Assembly: GCF_039537875.1 (NCBI RefSeq)
Contig: NZ_BAABBI010000001.1
Coordinates: forward strand, 868,001-932,000
Direction of reading: 5' to 3'
Source: Corallibacter vietnamensis
GTDB taxonomy: Bacteria; Bacteroidota; Bacteroidia; Flavobacteriales; Flavobacteriaceae
DNA: 64,000 bases
The position numbers and the translations under genes are program-made. Below, piece by piece: positions 1 to 9,057 of this stretch. Numbering within the stretch: position 1 is the first letter of the stretch; every line of letters starts with the position of its first letter. Under the pieces are notes generated by a model. The model saw only the letters and a list, made by a program, of their open reading frames with translations, had not been told where the DNA came from and did not search any database.

Positions 1-2577
1 AACACCATGAAACCAAGCCATTTTTTTCTTCATGCTTACAGGAACAACCTTAATGATGATGACACCAATAATAGATAAAACCAAGCCGCCAAGACCATAA
101 TAAGTAAATGAAATGGTAGATTGAATAAGTAGTAATAGCGGATACGGTTTTTTGTTTTTTGATCCTATAAGAAGTTTAAAAAGTACAGGCTGTATAATAA
201 ATGAAATTGTTATTGCAGATAATATCCCTACAATAGAAACTAAAGACATTGTGTATAATGCAGGATGCTTTGCTAATATAAGTACGCCAACACCCAATAT
301 AGTTGTGATAACAGATAGTATAATAGATGTTTTATGTGTAGGTAATGCTGTTTCCCCAGTACGGTATTCGTGTAATAAACCGTTTGTGATAAAAATGCAG
401 TAATCAACACCTAACCCAAAAATAAAGGTTGATATAATAATATTAAAAATATTAAACTCTATACCAAAAAGCCCCATTAACCCTATGGTTAAGAACCAAG
501 TTAAAGCAATAGGAATTGCTGTTACTAGAGTTAAGGAAACACTTCTGTAAAACAACAATAAAATAACCAAAACAACAACAAAGCAATATTGTACCAATCG
601 GTTAAAATCATCTTTTAAATTTCCTAAAAAAGTTTCATTCATTTGTTGCCTGTCTATGACTAGTACATTAGGTTGGTCTTTAAACGCGTTTACAATATCA
701 GTAGCTTGTTCTGTACTAACTTTGACAAGCGATGTAACGGTAGTAAAATTGTTTTTTGTTGTTATATAGTCATCAAGAGCAACCATTTTTAATGCATTAT
801 AATCGCTTATTTGTAATGGAATGAAATCTGATTCTAGTAAGCTGTAAAAGTCATTATGCGTGGTTGGTTTAAAACCAAGCGAAGCGCCATTTTCTATAAG
901 ACTTGTTTTGGTTTTATTTACTAAAGAATCATTCCAGAACGATTGCCATCTTTGAATGCGGTTTTTTTGTGTAATATCAGATTGCACTAAAGCACCAACC
1001 GAGCTGTAATTTATTATTTGTTTATTTGCTTTAAGTGATTTTAGCGTATTTAAAACTGCATCATTAGCATTTATTGCTTCTTGTTTTGTATTGCCATAAG
1101 ACGCAAGGTAAACCGATTTTGAAGAGACATTAGTAAGTGCATCTAAACGTTTTTGAGCAGCCATTAAAGCTGGCGGTTCGTAATTTAGTTTTGTAATATC
1201 ATGATTGAAAGTTACTTTTTTATAGGTAAATAAACTTACTCCTAAAAGTATGGCTAATACTATAAAACTCCATTTGCTTTTGTGTAACGGAAAAGAAGCA
1301 AGTTTGTCTATAAAGGTGTTTTTTGAGACCTTATTAGGAACATCTTTATAAACTTGCGGAATAAAAATAAGCGCAAAAATTGAAGCGCCAATAACACTTA
1401 TTGCTGCAAAAATGCCTAAATCTTGTAATGCTTGAGATTTTACAAACAACAAGCATAAAAAAGCCAAAGCAGTTGTTAAGCTACTCATTAAAATAGGCTT
1501 GGTGATTTCGTGAAAAAGTGCTTTTACGTTATTATTACTTCGTATGTGTGTTAATACATGCAACGAATAATCTAGTGTTACACCTAGCAAAACAGAACCA
1601 ATACCAAGTGATATAGCAGATATTTTTGTTCGGATTAAAAACAAAAGTGCCACAGCGAGCAAACCACCAAAAATTGTTGGAACAAATAATATAATGGGTA
1701 ACGCAAGCTTTCTATAAAAAACGATAAGAATTATGAGTAAAATACTCATTGCAATGCTTACTGTAAGTTGTATGTCTTTTTTTATTTGTTTAGCATTTTC
1801 AACAGCTATTAATGCGCCACCAAAGTATTCACTATTTACTTTGGTTTTATACTTATCGTTTAGGTTGTTGTTTATTCGGTATAAAATTTCAGAAAACTTA
1901 CTGTTTTCAGCAGTTTCACTAGATTCATGTGTTGGTGATATAAAAAGAAGCACATGTTTCTTGTCTTTACTTAATAAAAACCCATTGTGTAAACTAAAAG
2001 CATCTCCAAAGCTTAATTGCTGAAGTTTTTTTAGTCCCATAAAAGAGATTCCAAAAGGATCTTTTAAAATGGTTTCTTTTGCTACAAATCCAGAAGGAGA
2101 AATAAGTGTTTTATAATTAGCCTTTGTTATGGCTTTCACACTATCTGCATGAAGCTTTTTTTCTATGTTTTTATAATCAGTATTGTCTAGAAATAAGGGT
2201 AAGTTTTCGTAGACAAAATCTAAAGTGTTTAGCACATCTTCATCTGCAATTTTGCCTTGAATTTTTGTGTAATAATCGCCAGATGTTGTTTTTAAACTAT
2301 CTATAAACTCTGACGCATAACTTGTTAAATCATCTACAGAGCCATTGGTTTCTTTTGTAAAGTTTACAATGATTTTATCGGCAAAGTTTACAGTTTTTAA
2401 AACCTTTTGTGCTTGGGAGTTTTTGTTGTTTGTTGGAATTAGTTTGGTAATGTCTTCTTCAAAAGTAATAAAAGATGCTAGGTAACCTAAACCTAAAAAT
2501 ATAACAATGGCCACTAGAAAACCAACACGTTTTTTAAGGGAAATTGTTTTATAAATATTATAGAAAAGATTAGCCAT
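1..2577 (-). CDS. MMPL/RND-family exporter of the pigment cluster (3' end outside window)
   Basis: Reading leftwards from an ATG at 2577, the frame stays open for 859 codons to the window edge, so the C-terminus is missing. The protein begins MANLFYNIYKTISLKKR, then a hydrophobic segment and a long extracytoplasmic stretch. A cluster of membrane segments follows (about 1750-1350), then a second large loop and a second membrane cluster (about 620-1). This duplicated layout is that of MMPL/RND exporters. The start overlaps the end of the glycosyltransferase gene by 8 bp, so the two are translationally coupled. Aryl-polyene clusters normally carry one such exporter (ApeM-like) together with a LolA-like carrier; moving the pigment lipid across the periplasm is inferred from that context. 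Confidence 0.85.
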   Translation of the reverse strand, partial: MANLFYNIYKTISLKKRVGFLVAIVIFLGLGYLASFITFEEDITKLIPTNNKNSQAQKVLKTVNFADKIIVNFTKETNGSVDDLTSYASEFIDSLKTTSGDYYTKIQGKIADEDVLNTLDFVYENLPLFLDNTDYKNIEKKLHADSVKAITKANYKTLISPSGFVAKETILKDPFGISFMGLKKLQQLSFGDAFSLHNGFLLSKDKKHVLLFISPTHESSETAENSKFSEILYRINNNLNDKYKTKVNSEYFGGALIAVENAKQIKKDIQLTVSIAMSILLIILIVFYRKLALPIILFVPTIFGGLLAVALLFLIRTKISAISLGIGSVLLGVTLDYSLHVLTHIRSNNNVKALFHEITKPILMSSLTTALAFLCLLFVKSQALQDLGIFAAISVIGASIFALIFIPQVYKDVPNKVSKNTFIDKLASFPLHKSKWSFIVLAILLGVSLFTYKKVTFNHDITKLNYEPPALMAAQKRLDALTNVSSKSVYLASYGNTKQEAINANDAVLNTLKSLKANKQIINYSSVGALVQSDITQKNRIQRWQSFWNDSLVNKTKTSLIENGASLGFKPTTHNDFYSLLESDFIPLQISDYNALKMVALDDYITTKNNFTTVTSLVKVSTEQATDIVNAFKDQPNVLVIDRQQMNETFLGNLKDDFNRLVQYCFVVVLVILLLFYRSVSLTLVTAIPIALTWFLTIGLMGLFGIEFNIFNIIISTFIFGLGVDYCIFITNGLLHEYRTGETALPTHKTSIILSVITTILGVGVLILAKHPALYTMSLVSIVGILSAITISFIIQPVLFKLLIGSKNKKPYPLLLLIQSTISFTYYGLGGLVLSIIGVIIIKVVPVSMKKKMAWFHGV

Positions 2578-3766
2578 TTTTTAAAGTTACTTTTTTCTTG
2601 TCAACAATAAAAAATATCAGGTAACTAATTAATCCTAAAGCTATGGCTGAAATTGTTGCAAGTGATAAACTACCAATAATATACATTTTTAAATGCGTAA
2701 CAACTTCAAAGTTGGTGGTAAAATCTTTTATAGAAAACGTGTGCTCTAATCCTAAAAGTGCATTTCCTATTCTTACGCTTGCATAGACAATAAAAGGAAT
2801 AAATGGAGGCAAACTTACATTTGAAAAAGCAAAAGCAATGGTTTTGTTTAGCTTAAAAAAAATAGCTAAAAAAATAACCAAAGCAGTATGAAATCCCCAA
2901 AAAGGAGATAGTCCAATAAATACACCTAATGCTACTGATAGTGCTTTTTTTCTAGGCGAATCTAAACTGCCCAAAAAGTCTTCTAAAAAAAAACGTTTAA
3001 GCCCTTTTTTTTTTAAGTTTCTAAAAATGCTTCTAGGCTTGTAGTAAATAAGCGTTAAAAAAACCAGCCAAGTGTTTAATATGCTAATACGCGTAAAATC
3101 CTTGAATGGTCTAAAATGAGAAACGCGTTCGGACTCATCATAAAGTACTTGAATAGGGATGTTTTTTACAATAACATCTTTCCAAGCACATTTTACAATA
3201 ACTTCTATTTCAAATTCAAATTTGGTAGTGTAAAAATTTAATTTTTCAAGAACTTGAAGCGGATAAAGTCTAAATCCAGATTGTGTGTCTTGAAGTTTTA
3301 TTCCTGTTTCAAACCAAAACCAGAAATTAGAAAATTTATTACCAAAGCTACTTTTTCCAGGAACACCTTCTTGTTCCATGTTTCTAGCACCTATTAGCAA
3401 AATGTCTTTGTTTTCGCTAGTTTCTAGTGTGTCAATAAATGCAGGAATATCACTAGGAAAGTGCTGTCCGTCAGAATCTATAGTTATGGCAAAATCATAT
3501 CCTAAAGAAACGGCATGTTTAAAACCTTTGCGTAGCGCAACACCTTTGCCTTGATTGGCTTTAAAATGAATGGTTTCTATGCCTGTATAGCTATCTAAAA
3601 TGGTTTTTGTGGTATCTGTAGAGCCATCGTTTACAATAATAACGTTGTTAGTATATTGTAAAACACCATCTATTACACGTTTTAGAGTGCGCTCATTGTT
3701 GTATGTTGGAATGAGAACACATACGTTTAAATTAGCTATTTTTTGTTTGATTGGAACGGTATTCAC
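2570..3766 (-). CDS. Glycosyltransferase family 2 fused to a DUF2062 membrane domain
   Basis: A 398-residue protein in two parts. Residues about 15-240 are a dolichol-phosphate-mannose-synthase-like GT2 domain (VCVLIPTYNNE, then VNDGSTD and a TIDSDGQH metal-binding motif). Residues about 270-390 form a hydrophobic DUF2062 domain (ALGVFIGLSPFWGFHTALV and further membrane segments). This fusion is common in Bacteroidota pigment clusters and parallels the glycosyltransferase/acyltransferase part of aryl-polyene operons. Substrate unknown; it probably acts at the inner-membrane face on the lipid carrying the polyene. It is separated by 49 bp from the upstream gene and overlaps the MMPL gene by 8 bp. 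Confidence 0.85.
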   Translation of the reverse strand: MNTVPIKQKIANLNVCVLIPTYNNERTLKRVIDGVLQYTNNVIIVNDGSTDTTKTILDSYTGIETIHFKANQGKGVALRKGFKHAVSLGYDFAITIDSDGQHFPSDIPAFIDTLETSENKDILLIGARNMEQEGVPGKSSFGNKFSNFWFWFETGIKLQDTQSGFRLYPLQVLEKLNFYTTKFEFEIEVIVKCAWKDVIVKNIPIQVLYDESERVSHFRPFKDFTRISILNTWLVFLTLIYYKPRSIFRNLKKKGLKRFFLEDFLGSLDSPRKKALSVALGVFIGLSPFWGFHTALVIFLAIFFKLNKTIAFAFSNVSLPPFIPFIVYASVRIGNALLGLEHTFSIKDFTTNFEVVTHLKMYIIGSLSLATISAIALGLISYLIFFIVDKKKVTLKNG

Positions 3767-3815
3767 TAACGTAATGGGCTATTAGTATTACTATATCGAA
3801 AGTACTAATTTTTAC

Positions 3816-4463
3816 CTAAAACTTGCTTTCAGTTTTGTTTTTATTTATTAAAAGTGTTTTGTAGTGTTTCATGGCTTTTAGAATAGACACGGCGTTTTCA
3901 TAACCTTCAACACTTATAACTAGTTTTGTTTTCTCCCACTTATTTTTTTTCTCGTTTGCTAAAAACGGTAAATAAATATTTAAGTACGCCAGATTATTAT
4001 CTCGTCTTGAAGCGCGCTTAAAAGCATAAGCATTTTTAACATCAAAAAGCATGCTGTTTATTTCTTTGCTTTTCTTTTTGTTTAAAAGTGTTAATCTCAA
4101 AAAGTCACCTTCATAACTTACTTTATAGCTTTTTACTAAAAAGCCATTGTCTGAATAGGCATATTTATCAACATACTCTTTTATAAAAGCTTTGGTTTCT
4201 TGTAGAGAAATTTCTTTTTCTTGTGAACGAATGATGTTAAAATCCTCAACAGTACCGTTTTCAAAAATTATTTTTTCAACAAGATCTTTTTCTATAAAAT
4301 AGTCTGGACCTGTAAGGTTTTCTTGTTTTTTGTATTTAATTTTATTGATACCTATTTCTAAAACTTTTGATGAAATTTCATCATTATTTTTGGTAACTAT
4401 AATGTCTTGAGAAAATAAAGAAAAAGATATTAGTAATGTAAGAAAGGTAATCGTACTTCTCAT
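3816..4463 (-). CDS. Secreted protein of unknown function in the pigment operon
   Basis: A 215-residue protein with an N-terminal signal peptide (MRSTITFLTLLISFSLFSQ). Residues 21-75 resemble a small domain seen in many secreted Bacteroidota proteins (pattern DIIVTKNNDEISSKV then KIKYKK and an ENGT segment). The remaining 140 residues are charged and show no motif I recognise. It directly abuts the upstream gene (4464), so it belongs to the operon and probably works in the periplasm or at the outer membrane. No function is assigned. Confidence 0.75.
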   Translation of the reverse strand: MRSTITFLTLLISFSLFSQDIIVTKNNDEISSKVLEIGINKIKYKKQENLTGPDYFIEKDLVEKIIFENGTVEDFNIIRSQEKEISLQETKAFIKEYVDKYAYSDNGFLVKSYKVSYEGDFLRLTLLNKKKSKEINSMLFDVKNAYAFKRASRRDNNLAYLNIYLPFLANEKKNKWEKTKLVISVEGYENAVSILKAMKHYKTLLINKNKTESKF

Positions 4464-4955
4464 TTAATTTGTGATTTGTTTTTCTTCGTCAGAAAACAGT
4501 TTAGACTCTAGTATGTAGTCTTTTATGTGGTTTTTTAAGTCGGTAGATTTTATGTTGCTATAATGCTTTAATATAAAGGCTTTGTCTTCATCTATATTGT
4601 CTTTATAGCCCACGATTCTAGGTGTGTTTTCTTGAACACCTATGCGTACAAAACGCGGTTCAATGTCATTAGGAGCTTTTTCAATAGCAAACTCAATATA
4701 ACTTACACCTTCTTTTAGAAATTCTTTTTTTTCTTTTATGCTACCGCCAATTTTTGCTTTCATTGTTATTGCGGCGCCTTTGTAGGCAACTAGGGCAACA
4801 TCGTCGTTTTTGGTTACAGAGGCTACTAAATTATTAAAAGCAGTTACTTTATCATTGTTGTGAGCTGCATCTCTGTAAGCAACACGCACATCTTTAATAT
4901 CTAAAGAGAGTGTGTTTAAAGTAAAAAGCGTAATAAGAAAAACAAGAAATTTCAT
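4464..4955 (-). CDS. Small secreted protein of unknown function in the pigment operon
   Basis: A 163-residue protein with a short hydrophobic leader (MKFLVFLITLFTLNTLS) followed by a mainly helical, TPR-like alanine-rich stretch (AAHNNDKVTAFNNLV, AYKGAAITMKAK). It lies 4 bp downstream of the FabZ-like gene and directly abuts the next gene, so it is co-transcribed with the pigment genes. From memory, similar small proteins occur at this place in other flexirubin clusters. Its role is unknown; helping the periplasmic trafficking genes beside it is only a guess. Confidence 0.72.
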   Translation of the reverse strand: MKFLVFLITLFTLNTLSLDIKDVRVAYRDAAHNNDKVTAFNNLVASVTKNDDVALVAYKGAAITMKAKIGGSIKEKKEFLKEGVSYIEFAIEKAPNDIEPRFVRIGVQENTPRIVGYKDNIDEDKAFILKHYSNIKSTDLKNHIKDYILESKLFSDEEKQITN

Positions 4956-4959
4956 GTTG

Positions 4960-5325
4960 TTATTTTATTTTGAACGTAGTTGATAGCTTTAAAGCAACCG
5001 TGTCTTCAAATTTTGTAACGTTTTTTACTTTGTAGCCTTCATCGGTTTCTGATATGTCTAGCGTAAGCTCTAAATCAGGTGTTTTTTCTGGGTTGATAAT
5101 GGCCATAAACTTTACATTGGTTGAAGACTCCATAAATAGTGCCTTTTCAACAATTTGTTCTGATAATTCTTTAATTATTTGCATCATACAAACACCAGGC
5201 GTTACAGGGTTTCCTGGAAAATGCCCTTTAAAAACATCATGGTCTTTGTTTATGGTAATATTAGCTGTTGCCTGATTGTTAGCAACAGCTAATTTATTTA
5301 CTGTGTAAAAATCTTTTAATAGCAT
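4960..5325 (-). CDS. FabZ-like hotdog protein, catalytic Glu replaced by Gln
   Basis: A 121-residue single hotdog domain. The dehydratase signature HFPGNPVTPGV is intact with His35. The residue expected to be the catalytic acid (Glu in FabZ, Asp in FabA) aligns with Gln49 in VCMMQIIKEL. It may therefore be a weak dehydratase, a binding or shuttle protein, or a thioesterase-like member. It lies between a beta-barrel gene (6 bp away) and a secreted-protein gene, with the export genes rather than with the synthases. The fold is certain; dehydratase activity is not. Confidence 0.82.
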   Translation of the reverse strand: MLLKDFYTVNKLAVANNQATANITINKDHDVFKGHFPGNPVTPGVCMMQIIKELSEQIVEKALFMESSTNVKFMAIINPEKTPDLELTLDISETDEGYKVKNVTKFEDTVALKLSTTFKIK

Positions 5326-5331
5326 GTTTTA

Positions 5332-6003
5332 CTAAAAGTTGAATTTATAATATACACCTAATTGAAAAACGCTGTTTAACCAGTTGTCACCATCGTAATA
5401 ATCACCATCGGTTTCTACATAATAACCATCACTTCCTACATAGAAGCTGTCTCCATCATAATCATCTCTTGTATCAATAAATCCTTGCTTGTAACGCGCT
5501 TCAATACCTAAACCAAACGGAAACTCATAACCAATACCTCCAAATAAAGCAAAATCAACAGGAGTTACATCAAAAAAAGTATCATCAGAAACATTAATAT
5601 CAATGCTAGGACCAACAATAAGGTGTAAGCCTACATCAGGAATAACAAAAAACTTGTTTGCAATTGCTAATGACACATAGTGAACATTTATATCGTTGTT
5701 TAAATAGTTTCTATAATATGGGTTGTATGGATCGTATGGATCTACTGTTGTAAAGTGTACAGCATTATTGTCCCTAGAAGCTCCTTGATTAGAGTAGTTA
5801 GTTTCAACTTGTAACTCATAAAAGTTTGATAAATGAATATTAACAAAAAGCCCTGCGTTAGGAGCAATTTTAGTGTCTGAGTCACTAATGTTTGTGATGT
5901 TAGCGGCGTTAAGCCCTAATCTTACACCTGGACGTACTTTTACTTGAGAAAAAGCCGTAATACTTACGGTAAGTAATGCGAAAAATAAAATTGTTTTTTT
6001 CAT
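5332..6003 (-). CDS. Outer-membrane beta-barrel protein (PorT-like)
   Basis: A 223-residue protein with a signal peptide (MKKTILFFALLTVSITAFSQ), alternating amphipathic strands and a C-terminal aromatic end (GVYYKFNF). It begins like other small Bacteroidota outer-membrane barrels (VRPGVRLGLNAANI). Tyr/Asp-rich stretches (about 84-95 and 180-210) probably form surface loops. It lies in the operon between the DUF3261-like lipoprotein gene and the FabZ-like gene, so a role in placing or anchoring pigment in the outer membrane is plausible but unproven. Confidence 0.8.
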   Translation of the reverse strand: MKKTILFFALLTVSITAFSQVKVRPGVRLGLNAANITNISDSDTKIAPNAGLFVNIHLSNFYELQVETNYSNQGASRDNNAVHFTTVDPYDPYNPYYRNYLNNDINVHYVSLAIANKFFVIPDVGLHLIVGPSIDINVSDDTFFDVTPVDFALFGGIGYEFPFGLGIEARYKQGFIDTRDDYDGDSFYVGSDGYYVETDGDYYDGDNWLNSVFQLGVYYKFNF

Positions 6004-6017
6004 GTTTTTAAGATTGA

Positions 6018-6632
6018 TTATTTAATTGATTTAAGATTGATTTGTAATTGTATATTGTTATGTTTTATTTCAATATGTTTTGCAATAGTATTACTAATTT
6101 CTGAAAATAGAAAGTGCACTTTTTCTTTTCCATTGTTTGCGCGTACTACTTTATTCAAAATAGTATCTTGTACAAAATAGTAATGTTCTTTATTATTTAT
6201 TGTTGTTTTGTAAATATGTGTATTGTTGGTTTTGTATGCGTTTGATATACTAATGTCTTCTTTGATTAAAACTTTAAAATCTTGTTTTAAAATATTAATT
6301 AATAGCGGTTTGTTGAGATCATCTAAAATGTAATTTACTTTAAAGTCATCAGTGTAAAAAGAAAAGTCAAATATTTTATTTCCCATTTCAGTAGTAAAAA
6401 CTACACGATGTTGTTTGTTGTCTACTTTTTTTATGATTAGTAACCCACCAAAATTATTATCATATACTGAAATGCGTGTTTTATATACGTAGTCTTTAGA
6501 CGCATCGGCAAAGTACGAATTTGTAATGTGACTTTTAGCCACTTGGGTTGTTATAAACTGTTGCTTTTTTGGGTAGGAGCTACATGAAAAAAACAGCCAT
6601 ATAACGCAAAAACTAGTTAGTAAATAACGCAT
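6018..6632 (-). CDS. Lipoprotein, DUF3261/LolB-like, of the pigment trafficking set
   Basis: About 204 residues. The N-terminus has a lipobox ending in a Cys (VIWLFFSC), so it is a lipoprotein. The body has beta-rich segments resembling DUF3261 proteins of aryl-polyene operons (GGLLIIKKVD, then VVFTTEMGNKIFDFSFY), a LolB-like fold. The ATG at 6632 is chosen; an in-frame TTG lies at 6638. The start overlaps the LolA-like gene by 20 bp. The pair probably receives lipid-linked pigment in the periplasm and passes it into the outer membrane; this comes from neighbourhood and family, not proof. Confidence 0.72.
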   Translation of the reverse strand: MRYLLTSFCVIWLFFSCSSYPKKQQFITTQVAKSHITNSYFADASKDYVYKTRISVYDNNFGGLLIIKKVDNKQHRVVFTTEMGNKIFDFSFYTDDFKVNYILDDLNKPLLINILKQDFKVLIKEDISISNAYKTNNTHIYKTTINNKEHYYFVQDTILNKVVRANNGKEKVHFLFSEISNTIAKHIEIKHNNIQLQINLKSIK

Positions 6633-7230
6633 CGTCAAGCGGACTGTTTAGTATTTTGTTTGTAAAAGTAATTTTTGTGTAATCGCCTGAAGGCTCTATC
6701 ATTTTTAAGGCAATGACGTCTCCTTTTTTATTAAACGTAATATGAAAGGCTTTAATATATTTGGCAAATTTTTTGTCTTTCGGGCTAAAATACACCAAAC
6801 TGTTATTGTTTTTATTAAAGTATTCTATATCAAACTCATTTTCGTCAAACATATCGCCTTTTACACTTTTTATGATTAGTGTATTAAGTTGTTTAAACAT
6901 TTTGTTTGACCCTAAATCTATATCGCTTTTGTTGCCTTCGTCATTTATGTAAAGCATATCGTTTTTAAATACTACCGAATATTTAAAAGGGTCTACATAT
7001 TCCCATTTTATCATATTGGGAACTTTAAATGCTAACGATCCTTTAGTAATAATATCATTTGATAAAAAATCTAAATGTTTGTTTTGTACAAAATCACTTG
7101 TTATGGTTTTTGTTGTTGTTGCTTGAGATTTTACAGTTTCTTTTAAAGCTGTTGCTTCTGCCAAAGTCATTTTGGTTTGTGCTTGTAATGACACAACTAT
7201 AAAAAAGCATAGGTAAGCAAGGTTACGCAT
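6613..7230 (-). CDS. LolA-like periplasmic lipid/lipoprotein carrier
   Basis: A 205-residue protein with a signal peptide (MRNLAYLCFFIVVSLQAQ) and a LolA-type body: the SDFVQNKHLDFLSNDIITKG start of the half-barrel, a hydrophobic KWEYVDPFKYSVVF strand, and a basic C-terminal sheet. General LolA genes sit elsewhere in genomes; a copy inside a polyene cluster corresponds to ApeL. It overlaps the deacetylase gene upstream and the DUF3261-like lipoprotein gene downstream, so the three are translationally coupled. It probably shuttles hydrophobic pigment across the periplasm. Confidence 0.82.
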   Translation of the reverse strand: MRNLAYLCFFIVVSLQAQTKMTLAEATALKETVKSQATTTKTITSDFVQNKHLDFLSNDIITKGSLAFKVPNMIKWEYVDPFKYSVVFKNDMLYINDEGNKSDIDLGSNKMFKQLNTLIIKSVKGDMFDENEFDIEYFNKNNNSLVYFSPKDKKFAKYIKAFHITFNKKGDVIALKMIEPSGDYTKITFTNKILNSPLDDALFTN

Positions 7231-7999
7231 AAGGTTTTATTTTGCATAAAGAATCTACAGTAACAGACTCTAAATTTTGTTGTTGTAAAAATAACAATAA
7301 CTGTTCCAAAACAATCAAAGTTTTTTCACTAGTATCATGCAACAAGATAATGTCGCCAGGTTTTAAGTTGGTTGTTATTCTTTTAAAAATAGCATCATCA
7401 GAAATTTTTGTGGTGTCTAATGAACGTTTATTCCAACCAATAGTGGTAAGTTTTAACGCTTTTACTGCACGAGCAATATTCGGGTTGGTTACACCAAAAG
7501 CAGGTCGGTATAAATTTAATTTTAATCCTGTTTGATTTTGTACAATACTGTTTGTTTTCTGCAACTCTTTAATTACGTTTTCTGTTGAAAGAAAACCAAA
7601 AGAATTAGCATGAGAATAGGTGTGATTGCCAATAGTATGCCCTTGATCTAATATGTTTTTTACAATATCAGGATGATTTTCTATATGTTTTCCTATGCAA
7701 AAAAAGGTGGCTTTTGCATGATGCTTTTTTAATAATTCAAGAACTTGAGGCGTAAAGGTAGAATTTGGGCCATCATCAAATGTAATAGAAACATGATTAG
7801 TTTTTGTTGACGCATTTGAGAGTATTGCTTTTAAATGATAATTCCAACCAATTAAACCAGATCCTAAAGCAGTAATTAAAAACCAAAAAACCATTAGTAA
7901 AACAATATACCAAAGTGAAAGGCTAAAAAAATAATGACATACTATTAAACCTATAAAAATAACACTCGCGGTTATATTTACTGATTTAAAGTTTAGCAT
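7223..7999 (-). CDS. Polysaccharide deacetylase-family (NodB domain) membrane protein
   Basis: A 258-residue protein with two N-terminal membrane segments (about 8-25 and 30-50), then a carbohydrate esterase 4/NodB domain. The metal and catalytic motifs are visible: SITFDDGPN (Asp-Asp) near residue 73 and GNHTYSHAN near 122 with both histidines. C-terminal motifs include RPAFGV and LLHD. Such enzymes remove N-acetyl groups from sugars. Within the pigment operon it may act on the sugar added by the GT2 protein, but the substrate is unknown. It overlaps the upstream ketosynthase-like gene by 7 bp. Confidence 0.85.
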   Translation of the reverse strand: MLNFKSVNITASVIFIGLIVCHYFFSLSLWYIVLLMVFWFLITALGSGLIGWNYHLKAILSNASTKTNHVSITFDDGPNSTFTPQVLELLKKHHAKATFFCIGKHIENHPDIVKNILDQGHTIGNHTYSHANSFGFLSTENVIKELQKTNSIVQNQTGLKLNLYRPAFGVTNPNIARAVKALKLTTIGWNKRSLDTTKISDDAIFKRITTNLKPGDIILLHDTSEKTLIVLEQLLLFLQQQNLESVTVDSLCKIKPYA

Positions 8000-9057
8000 T
8001 TGCGAAGTAGTATGAAACTATGGTTTTCTCCACGATACTGATTGTATAATAAAACAGTATTAAAGTGCTTTGCCGCAATGTGGTTGTGCTTTGTAACTTC
8101 AGGTATAGATTGCGTTTTAATAATTTTAGCTCCTAGCCAAAAGCCAAATGATGAAGCCGTATTAAACTCGCCACATAAGTGCTTATAACATACTTGCTGT
8201 GTTTGGCTAAAGGTTGTATTAGTTAATGTGTTGTAAAAAGAATCGTAATCTACATCGCCGTTATTGCCAAGTATTACAGCATCAATAGCATTTACATCAA
8301 GATTGTTTTCTTTTAAGAAGGTAATCGCAGCATCATGCAAGTTTGCTTCAGGAAGTGTATTGAATGTTTTTACAGCAACAACTTCAGCATAGGTTGAGGT
8401 TTGTTTTTTGTTTGATAAAACAAAAAAGTTAGCGCCTTCACTAAAAACTGCTCCAGAGGTATTAGAAGTTAATACTTCAGAAGACTTTACAGCGTCTTGT
8501 TTTATATGTTTTGCAATATGATGTATTTTAACCGTATGATCTGCAAGTTCATCAACACCACCAATGAGTATATTGTTAGCTTCGTCTAGTTCTAATTGTA
8601 ATTTAGCATCAATTAAAGCTGACTCAAACGAAATGCTTGCATGCACATACGTAAAATTATAGCCTTTGCATTGCAAATCTAAAGCTATTTGTCCGCCAAC
8701 AGTATTGTGCGTAGATTGTATAAAAGGTGTTGGTGTTAGGTATTGTTCATCGTTGTCTATAATGGCACTTACAAATTTTTCAGAGTCGCGAACACAACCC
8801 ATGCCAGTTCCTGTTATGATAGCATCAACGTTATCTAAACCAGCTTCATTTAGTGCTATTTTTGAGGTAACAATCCCCATTTTAATTCCTTTTGCCATGC
8901 GTCTCGCAGCAGCCGGAGGAATATAATCTTTATAATTAGGGTCTATAGTAGAAATAACATTATCGTCATAGGCAGTAATCTCATCTAAAAACATTGTGTT
9001 ATCAAATGTTTTTTGAGAAGATATGGAGCCACCGCTATTTATATAAACCTGTTTCAT
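7993..9057 (-). CDS. Ketosynthase-fold protein without catalytic triad (chain-length-factor-like)
   Basis: A 354-residue thiolase/ketosynthase-fold protein, shorter than the usual 400-410. Aligned by eye with FabF, the nucleophilic Cys is Ser141 (YVHASISFESA). The first His position is in GNNGDVD and reads Asn. The second His position, in HLCGEFNTASSFG, reads Glu. All three catalytic residues are therefore lost, while the glycine-rich framework remains. It abuts an intact ketosynthase gene (9058), recalling the KS:CLF heterodimer ApeO:ApeC of aryl-polyene synthesis. Most likely it is the non-catalytic partner that sets chain length. Confidence 0.85.
   Translation of the reverse strand: MKQVYINSGGSISSQKTFDNTMFLDEITAYDDNVISTIDPNYKDYIPPAAARRMAKGIKMGIVTSKIALNEAGLDNVDAIITGTGMGCVRDSEKFVSAIIDNDEQYLTPTPFIQSTHNTVGGQIALDLQCKGYNFTYVHASISFESALIDAKLQLELDEANNILIGGVDELADHTVKIHHIAKHIKQDAVKSSEVLTSNTSGAVFSEGANFFVLSNKKQTSTYAEVVAVKTFNTLPEANLHDAAITFLKENNLDVNAIDAVILGNNGDVDYDSFYNTLTNTTFSQTQQVCYKHLCGEFNTASSFGFWLGAKIIKTQSIPEVTKHNHIAAKHFNTVLLYNQYRGENHSFILLRKC

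Noticed and set aside
152..2306. Plus-strand open frames opposite the MMPL exporter gene
   Set aside because: They are shadows of a continuous 859-codon minus-strand frame with clear exporter features.
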